Below, in pieces: positions 59,049 to 64,000 of a DNA stretch of 64,000 bases. Both the position numbers and the translations under genes were made by a program. The notes beneath the pieces were generated by a model. It saw only the letters and a program-made list of their open reading frames with translations, was not told where the DNA came from and made no database searches. This DNA is from an uncultured Collinsella sp. GTDB lineage: Bacteria; Actinomycetota; Coriobacteriia; Coriobacteriales; Coriobacteriaceae. Each line of letters opens with the position of its first letter. Within the stretch, counting starts at the first letter, position 1. The DNA lies in contig CAUFMG010000011.1 in assembly GCA_959026725.1 (NCBI GenBank), forward strand, positions 1 to 64,000. Direction: 5' to 3'.

Positions 59049-59804
59049 TTAGATGTCGAAGACGTAGCGCGAGCCCACGATCTTTTGGCGGCCGAGCAGT
59101 AGAGGGCGCCCGCCGGCGTCGGTAAAGTAGGCCTCCATATAGAAGAGAGGCTCGCCGACCGGCACCTCCAGCAGCGGGGCCGTCTGAGTATCTGCAAGCG
59201 CAATCTCCACGGTGCAGGGGTCGGACTTGAGCGGCGCGCGACCCGAATGCTCGGCCACGAGCGCAAAGATTGAGTTATCGGTGAGGTCCTCGTCGGCCAG
59301 CGTCTGCAGGTAGGGATGGTCGGCGAGCACAAAGGCGTTGTTCTCGAGCATGACGGGAATGCCGTCGGCCGTGCGCACGCGCTCGACCACGATAAGCTCG
59401 CAGCCGGGCTCCACGCCAAAGAACGCCGCATCCTCGTGCGTCGCCGCGACCACCGTGCGCGACACCAGACGCGCACCCGGCACCATGTCGTTGGCAGCAC
59501 AACCCTCAGTAAAGCTCTGGACGTCACCCTTCTGGCGAATCTTGCGTTTGAGCTTGGGAGCGCACACAAACGTGCCCCTCCCCTGCTGGCGGTTGAGATA
59601 CCCCGCACGCGACAGCTCCTCGATGGCGCGGCGCACGGTGATGCGCCCCACGCCGTAGGACTTCGCGAGCTCTATCTCGGCAGGGATGCGCGAGCCGGCT
59701 GCGTACACGCCGCGCGCGATCTCGCCCTTTAGGTCGTCCATAACCTGCTGGTACAGCGGCACGGCGGGCACGTCAGTGCGGTCGGTTTTATCGTCGAATG
59801 CCAT
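59049..59804 (-). CDS. GntR-family regulator, UTRA domain (FrlR-like)
   Basis: 251 residues: N-terminal winged helix (VPLYQQVMDDLKGEIARGVYAAGSRIPAEIELAKSYGVGRITVRRAIEELSRAGYLNRQQGRGTFV, here quoted in outline only by its ends VPLYQQ and GRGTFV) and a C-terminal UTRA effector domain ending VGSRYVFDI. Its place directly ahead of frlB and the two operator copies between them argue for control of frlB, probably by a phosphorylated Amadori compound. Two bases after the recQ stop, so possibly cotranscribed with recQ. Confidence 0.9.
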   Translation of the reverse strand: MAFDDKTDRTDVPAVPLYQQVMDDLKGEIARGVYAAGSRIPAEIELAKSYGVGRITVRRAIEELSRAGYLNRQQGRGTFVCAPKLKRKIRQKGDVQSFTEGCAANDMVPGARLVSRTVVAATHEDAAFFGVEPGCELIVVERVRTADGIPVMLENNAFVLADHPYLQTLADEDLTDNSIFALVAEHSGRAPLKSDPCTVEIALADTQTAPLLEVPVGEPLFYMEAYFTDAGGRPLLLGRQKIVGSRYVFDI

Positions 59805-59806
59805 CG

Positions 59807-61783
59807 TTACGCTCCATCCCGCGCATGCTCGGACTCAAACTCTTCAATCGCCGCCATAAACTGCTCGCCAAAGGCGTCGGCTTTTTTCTCGCCAATGCCG
59901 TTGACCTGGATCAGCTCCTCGCGCGTCTGCGGACGCAGGCGGCACAGGCCGCGCAGGGCCTTGTCGGAAAAGACCATATACGGCGCCATCTCCAGCTCGG
60001 TCGAGATCTCCTTGCGGAGAGCACGCAGGCGCTCGAACAGCTCGGCATCGTCGCCAACGCGCGGGTGCTGGTCCAGCTCGGCCTCCTCGCGCAGCAGATC
60101 GACGGCGCGGCGGGCGCGGGCCGAGGCCTTGCGCTTGGACGCGCGACGCTTAACGGTAAAGACGAACGCCTCGTCCTCGACCTCGCCGGCACGCGGACCC
60201 AGTCCCACGACCGGGTACTGCCCCTGCGAGGTGGCCAAATAACCGCGACCGCACAGCTGCCCGATGATGTCCTTGATGCGCCCGACCGATTCGCTCGACA
60301 GCTCACCGTAGCCGCGGTCCTCGTCCAGATGCATCTGGCGAATGCGCTCGGTGTTGCCGCCGTGGAGCACGTCGGCGATCAGCGACTTGCCAAAGCGCAT
60401 GGGTCGCGTGGCCACATAGCGCACGGCGGCGCGGGCCATATCGGTGACGTCCTCAACCTCGAACTGCGTGAGACAGTTGCTGCAGTTGCCGCAGCCCTCG
60501 GCGTCGTCTGCCGTGCCGCCCGCGGCGGCTGCCGCATGCTCGGCCGCGGCCTCGTCGCCAAAGTAGCGCAGCATGTATTCGCGCAGACAGCCGGTGGTAT
60601 TGCAGTAGCCCTCCATCTGGCTGAGCAAGCGGTAACGGTTCTGGAGCGCCCACGCGCGTTGCTCGTCGTCGAGCGCCTCGTCGACCGCATCGCCGCGGTC
60701 GATCAAAAAGCGGCGCATGCGAAAATCGTTACCGTTCCACAGCAGATGGCAGCTGGCCGGATCGCCATCGCGGCCAGCGCGGCCCGCCTCCTGGTAGTAG
60801 GCCTCGATGCTCTCGGGCACGTTGTTGTGGATCACGTAGCGCACGTTGGGCTTGTCGATGCCCATGCCAAAGGCGTTGGTGGCAACCATCACCTGGATGT
60901 CGTCGTCGATAAAAGCGCGCTGGCTTTGCCGGCGGACGTCGTTGCCCATGCCGGCATGGTAGCGGCCCACGCGAATGCCGCTGGGGCCCAGTGCCTCGGC
61001 AAGCTCCGCGGCCAGCGCGTCGACCGTCTTGCGGGTCGAGCAATACACGATGCCGCTCTCGCTCGAATGCGCGATCACGTAGTCGCGCACCCAGGCGGTC
61101 TTGGCCTTGTCGCCCATCTCCTCGCAACCAAAGTAGAGGTTCTTGCGATCGAAGCCCGTCACTACCGTCGCGGGATTTTGCAGGCCGAGCATCTGCTGAA
61201 TGTCCGCGCGCACGCGCTCGGTCGCCGTGGCGGTAAACGCCGCCACGATGGGGCGCTGCGGCAGGGAATCGATGAACTCGCGAATCTGCAGGTAAGCGGG
61301 GCGAAAATCCTGGCCCCACTGGCTCACGCAGTGGGCCTCGTCAATGGCCACGAGCGGAACGCCAATGCCACCGTCCGCCGCGGCTTCCTGCGCAAAGGCC
61401 AGAAAGCGCGGCTCGAGCAGGCGCTCGGGCGCCACATACATAAGCTGGTAGCGCCCCTCGCGCGCCCGCTTGAGAACGGTATTTTGCTGGGCCGGAGTAA
61501 GACTGGAGTTGAGATAGCTGGGGCGCGCACCCGCCGCGAGCAGCGCGCGGGTCTGGTCCTCCATAAGCGACAGCAACGGACTCACCACAAAGGTGATGCC
61601 GGGCAGCATGAGCGCGGGCACCTGGTAGCAGATAGACTTGCCGGCGCCTGTGGGCATAACGCCGAGCGCATCGCGGCCAGCAAGAATCGCATCCACCATG
61701 CGGTCCTGCCCCGGGCGAAACGAGGTGTAGCCAAAATAGGCGCCGAGCGTGTCGAGCGCCATCTGCTGCATGCTATCGGTCAT
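59807..61783 (-). CDS. recQ: RecQ-type ATP-dependent DNA helicase
   Basis: 658 residues. Helicase motifs: FRPGQDRMVDAIL, Walker A MPTGAGKSICYQ, DEAH in VAIDEAHCVSQWGQDFRP, and motif VI YYQEAGRAGRDG. The RecQ zinc-binding region has CNTTGC and CGNCSNC, then RQC and a C-terminal HRDC domain (ELAPYMVFSDKALRGLCRLRPQTREELIQVNGIG in outline). All parts are intact. It unwinds branched DNA in repair. Confidence 0.95.
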   Translation of the reverse strand: MTDSMQQMALDTLGAYFGYTSFRPGQDRMVDAILAGRDALGVMPTGAGKSICYQVPALMLPGITFVVSPLLSLMEDQTRALLAAGARPSYLNSSLTPAQQNTVLKRAREGRYQLMYVAPERLLEPRFLAFAQEAAADGGIGVPLVAIDEAHCVSQWGQDFRPAYLQIREFIDSLPQRPIVAAFTATATERVRADIQQMLGLQNPATVVTGFDRKNLYFGCEEMGDKAKTAWVRDYVIAHSSESGIVYCSTRKTVDALAAELAEALGPSGIRVGRYHAGMGNDVRRQSQRAFIDDDIQVMVATNAFGMGIDKPNVRYVIHNNVPESIEAYYQEAGRAGRDGDPASCHLLWNGNDFRMRRFLIDRGDAVDEALDDEQRAWALQNRYRLLSQMEGYCNTTGCLREYMLRYFGDEAAAEHAAAAAGGTADDAEGCGNCSNCLTQFEVEDVTDMARAAVRYVATRPMRFGKSLIADVLHGGNTERIRQMHLDEDRGYGELSSESVGRIKDIIGQLCGRGYLATSQGQYPVVGLGPRAGEVEDEAFVFTVKRRASKRKASARARRAVDLLREEAELDQHPRVGDDAELFERLRALRKEISTELEMAPYMVFSDKALRGLCRLRPQTREELIQVNGIGEKKADAFGEQFMAAIEEFESEHARDGA

Positions 61784-61873
61784 GGTTTCCTAACGTCTAA
61801 GTCATCTGCCGCCGATTATACGCCGCCACGCGGACCGGCGTCGCCCGGCTGTCAGCCACGCTCATTCTGCGGG

Positions 61874-61929
61874 TAGTCATTGGGGACGTTCTTGAATGAC
61901 TAGCCATTTAAGAACGTCCCCAACGACTA
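61874..61929. repeat. long imperfect hairpin
   Basis: TAGTCATTGGGGACGTTCTT pairs with AAGAACGTCCCCAACGACTA with one mismatch. The loop contains a second inverted pair GACTAG. No clear T tail. A related GGAACGTCTCC segment follows at about 61954. Confidence 0.6.
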
Positions 61930-61995
61930 AGGAGTGTCCCCAGGTGCCGGCAGAAGAGGAACGTCTCCAAGTGCCGGCCCGGCAACGTCGATGTT

Positions 61996-62198
61996 TTGGC
62001 AATGTCAGCGAAAGCCCGCCAGAGCGAGCAAGGTGCCTTGAAACGAGACGGCATTGACCTTCTGGTCATGCCGCCGAAGCTGAAAGGCAGATTGCCGCTC
62101 TGGCGGGCTTGCTGCGCCTCTGGTTCCGCCGTTCGTTAGGACGGCGGAACCAGAGGCGCAGCGTCGAGCCGTTACGCGGTTTGGTAAAACCGCGTAAC
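61996..62198 (-). ncRNA. structured 3' element (family B, copy 2)
   Basis: Same order as 41843-41999: conserved AGCGAGCAAGG, GATTGCC, GACC-TTCT-GGTC apex and T bulge, with changed but compensated helices (AAGCCCGCCAGAG/CTCTGGCGGGCTT; TGCCTT/AAGGCA; CGGCAT/ATGCCG). It contains an additional 20-bp hairpin (TGCGCCTCTGGTTCCGCCGT and its complement) absent from copy 1. The terminal hairpin GTTACGCGGTTT/AAACCGCGTAAC abuts the stop codon of the following gene. Confidence 0.72.
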
Positions 62199-62918
62199 TT
62201 ACATCACCATAACGTAGCGCGATCCCACGTAGTACTGCTTACCCATCAGAACCGGCTCGCCGTTGGGGCCGGTAAAGCTGGCACGCAGGTTGAGCAGCGG
62301 ATCGTGCGGAGCAATGCCCAACTCGGCCGCCTGCTCGGTATTGGCACGAACGGCCTCGACCGTGCGGTAGCCAACCGAGACAATCGGCGTTCCGCCAACA
62401 CGCTCGACCTCGGCAAAAATCGACTTGTCCTCAAGATCGGCCGTCAACAGCTCACGGTAGGCGTCAAACGGCACAAAGATGTTCTCCTCAAAGATGGGCT
62501 CGCCGTCGGCCGTACGCACGCGCTTGATGTGCAACAGCAGCGCGTCCTTCTGCAGGCCAAAGAACTCCATCTCGTTTTGACGTGCCGGCACAATCTGGCG
62601 ATCGACCACATGTGCGCCCGCCTTCATGCCGTTGTCGGCACACAGCGCGGTAAACGTCTGCAGCGTCGAGGCGTGGAACTGGCGGTTGATGTGCGGCGTG
62701 GAAACAAAGGTGCCACGGCCCTGCTGCTTAACCAGGTAGCCATCGGAACACAGCTCCTCGACGGCGCGGCGCACCGTAATGCGGCTCACGTCGTACTGCT
62801 CGGCTAGCTCAAGCTCGGACGGAATACGCTCCTTGGGTGCATAAACACCTTTCTCGATCGCGTCCTTGATTTCGTCGTAAATCTGCTGGTAAAGCGGTGC
62901 ATTTTTGGGCGCAGGCAT
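62199..62918 (-). CDS. GntR-family regulator, UTRA domain
   Basis: 239 residues, a paralogue of the regulator at 59049-59804 (same winged-helix ends, YQQIYDEIKDAIEKGVY and QQGRGTFVS; UTRA end YYVGSRYVMVM). The effector-domain residues differ, so the ligand probably does too. Its target is unknown; the intergenic region upstream contains ACTAATACGTATATAACGTC with a central TACGTA palindrome that could be its own operator. Confidence 0.9.
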   Translation of the reverse strand: MPAPKNAPLYQQIYDEIKDAIEKGVYAPKERIPSELELAEQYDVSRITVRRAVEELCSDGYLVKQQGRGTFVSTPHINRQFHASTLQTFTALCADNGMKAGAHVVDRQIVPARQNEMEFFGLQKDALLLHIKRVRTADGEPIFEENIFVPFDAYRELLTADLEDKSIFAEVERVGGTPIVSVGYRTVEAVRANTEQAAELGIAPHDPLLNLRASFTGPNGEPVLMGKQYYVGSRYVMVM

Positions 62919-63009
62919 ATCTAATCACTCTTATCGGAATATCGAAATAACTAATACGTATATAACGTCTAGTTTCATGTTACCTCATATTGATAAAACG
63001 ATACACCCT

Positions 63010-63097
63010 CCCTACCAAAAAGCGACAGCTTCTTTTTGGTAGGTTTTATCTGGGCAAACGAGAGCCTCCCGAAAGCAGCGAGGCTTTCGGGAGGCTC
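63010..63097. repeat. dispersed repeat family (locus 3) with hairpin
   Basis: CCTACCAAAAA pairs with TTTTTGGTAGG, running into GGTTTTATCTGGGCAAACG as at 2926-3074, then a perfect 15-bp hairpin GAGCCTCCCGAAAGC/GCTTTCGGGAGGCTC. The hairpin may act as a terminator for the YitT gene. Confidence 0.7.
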
Positions 63098-63138
63098 AAG
63101 CGGACAGGATTGCGCCAGGCCAGCAAAATGCCAAAACC

Positions 63139-64000
63139 CTACTTGCCGTCGTCCTGCTGCAGGCTGTCCTGCTCGCTGAGGCGCGCCTGCCTGCTGGCCA
63201 TGCGTGCGGGCTTGTCGGGATCGGGAACGGCCGTGGGCATGGGCTCGTCGACATGACCTCCCCACCAGCCGCCCACAAAGTTGAGCGTGTGGAACACGTT
63301 GATCACGGCGCCGGGATCGATGTCGCACACCAGCTTGATAATGTCCTGGCTCTCGTAGGTCGATACAACGGCGTGCAGCAGGTACATCTTCTCGCGGCTG
63401 TATCCGCCAATGACCTCGGCGCAGCTAATGCCGTGCTGAAAATGGTCAACATAGGCGGTCATGACCTCGTCCGCCTTACGCGTCGTGATCTGCAGCGTCA
63501 CGCGGTCGTAGCGACGATAGAAGCTGTCGATGGTCTTGGTCGAAATAAACTGGAACACGATGGAGTACGCCGCCTTGTCCCAGCCAAACATAAAGCCAAA
63601 GATCGCTAGGATAAAGCAGTTGAAACCAAAGATGACACCCCAGATGGTCTTGCCCGTGTGGTTGGAAACCCACAGCGCGATAAAGTCGGTACCGCCGGTG
63701 GATGCGCCGGACTTAAGCGCGATGGCAGCGCCCAGACCCGAGACCACGCCGCCAAAAATGATGAGCATAATCTTGTCGCCCAAAAACGGTGCGAAGTGAA
63801 AGACGTTGAGGAACAGCGATGAGAGCACGACCTGCATCATCGAGAAGATGACGAAGCGCTTGCTAATGCCGCTCCAGCATAGGAGCGCCACGGGAATGTT
63901 GAGCGCGAGCATACCGAGCGAGATGTCGATGTGAACGCCGCCGAGCGAGGTAACGCGGTCGAGCAGGACCGCGACGCCGGTGAGGCCGCTCGGAAGCAGG
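63139..64000 (-). CDS. YitT-family membrane protein, 5' end outside window
   Basis: The frame runs to the window edge with no stop, and its visible N-terminal part (LLPSGLTGVAVLLDRV ... ISLGMLALNIPVALLCW) is the family's start region, so the ATG at 63912 is internal. Several membrane helices are followed by a soluble DUF2179-like C-terminal domain (YDRVTLQITTRKADEVMTAYVDHFQHGISCAEVIGGYS). The tail after GGWWGGHVDEP is charged. Function of YitT proteins is not settled. Confidence 0.9.
   Translation of the reverse strand, partial: LLPSGLTGVAVLLDRVTSLGGVHIDISLGMLALNIPVALLCWSGISKRFVIFSMMQVVLSSLFLNVFHFAPFLGDKIMLIIFGGVVSGLGAAIALKSGASTGGTDFIALWVSNHTGKTIWGVIFGFNCFILAIFGFMFGWDKAAYSIVFQFISTKTIDSFYRRYDRVTLQITTRKADEVMTAYVDHFQHGISCAEVIGGYSREKMYLLHAVVSTYESQDIIKLVCDIDPGAVINVFHTLNFVGGWWGGHVDEPMPTAVPDPDKPARMASRQARLSEQDSLQQDDGK

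Noticed and set aside
59798..61876. 692-codon plus-strand frame opposite recQ
   Set aside because: Shadow of recQ; no recognisable domain, and recQ has all its motifs intact.
61996..62198. Retron or IS200/IS605 end
   Set aside because: The long inverted structure prompted this, but no reverse transcriptase, TnpA or TnpB gene is in the window and the loops do not show a retron branching guanosine context that I could support.

Overview
The window is about 64 kb of GC-rich bacterial chromosome with densely packed, mostly minus-strand housekeeping genes. A T-box leader ahead of pheST, a monoderm-type Tad/Flp pilus locus without a secretin, MetA with acetyl-type residues, many GntR/UTRA regulators and the overall protein flavour suggest a gut actinobacterium of the class Coriobacteriia, most likely Collinsella. 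That assignment is inference; no rRNA gene is present to test it.

Layout. 1-0.8 kb: array of tRNA-Arg(ACG) genes, one of them destroyed by an inserted 95-bp repeat. 0.8-5.3 kb: small hypothetical gene, serS, a 57-residue membrane protein, proC, rlmH and an SPFH protein. 5.4-5.7 kb: tRNA-Leu(CAG) and a second tRNA-Leu 3' end disrupted by the same 95-bp repeat. 5.7-11.2 kb: tatD, rsmA, metG, rsmI and a GH5-like protein lacking its acid/base residue. 11.5-12.3 kb: tRNA-Phe and a BrnTA-like toxin-antitoxin pair. 12.3-21.9 kb: a tightly overlapping Tad pilus operon (cpaB-tadZ-tadA-tadB-tadC-flp-unknown-small pilin-tadE-tadG-like-tadE-DUF192). 22.2-23.4 kb: rsgA. 23.4-25.6 kb: a visibly AT-richer island with an HTH/DUF2975 pair diverging from a three-gene cassette (thioredoxin-like, secreted peptide, small membrane protein) that looks like a bacteriocin-type system. 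25.9-30.5 kb: Ca2+-type P-ATPase and pyk. 30.9-32.8 kb: Vsr/DUF559-like protein and a zinc-dependent phospholipase C family protein. 32.9-35.7 kb: ECF nickel/cobalt transporter (MN fusion, Q, O) behind a palindrome of NikR type. 35.9-40.0 kb: pheST with T-box. 40.1-47 kb: M32 carboxypeptidase, glmM, a DUF4012 protein and an EamA transporter. 47.2-49.7 kb: tRNA-Val(GAC) and small zinc-ribbon/unknown genes. 50.0-54.0 kb: M16C peptidase and 5-formyl-THF cyclo-ligase. 54.3-55.2 kb: an AbiEi-like protein flanked by repeat arrays. 55.7-63 kb: metA, an L-2-hydroxyacid dehydrogenase, frlB with its GntR regulator, recQ and a second GntR regulator. 63.1 kb to the end: a YitT protein that runs off the window.

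The most striking content is non-coding. Several families of long, structured intergenic repeats recur in the window. Two families (95 bp, and about 160-200 bp) sit right at the 3' ends of minus-strand genes, and their copies differ by compensatory changes in the helices while internal loops are conserved. A third family couples a hairpin with tandem ~22-bp units complementary to the hairpin's 5' arm (three loci). A fourth is inserted in the T-arm of tRNA genes. Together with the bacteriocin-like cassette these are the best candidates for undescribed biology here.
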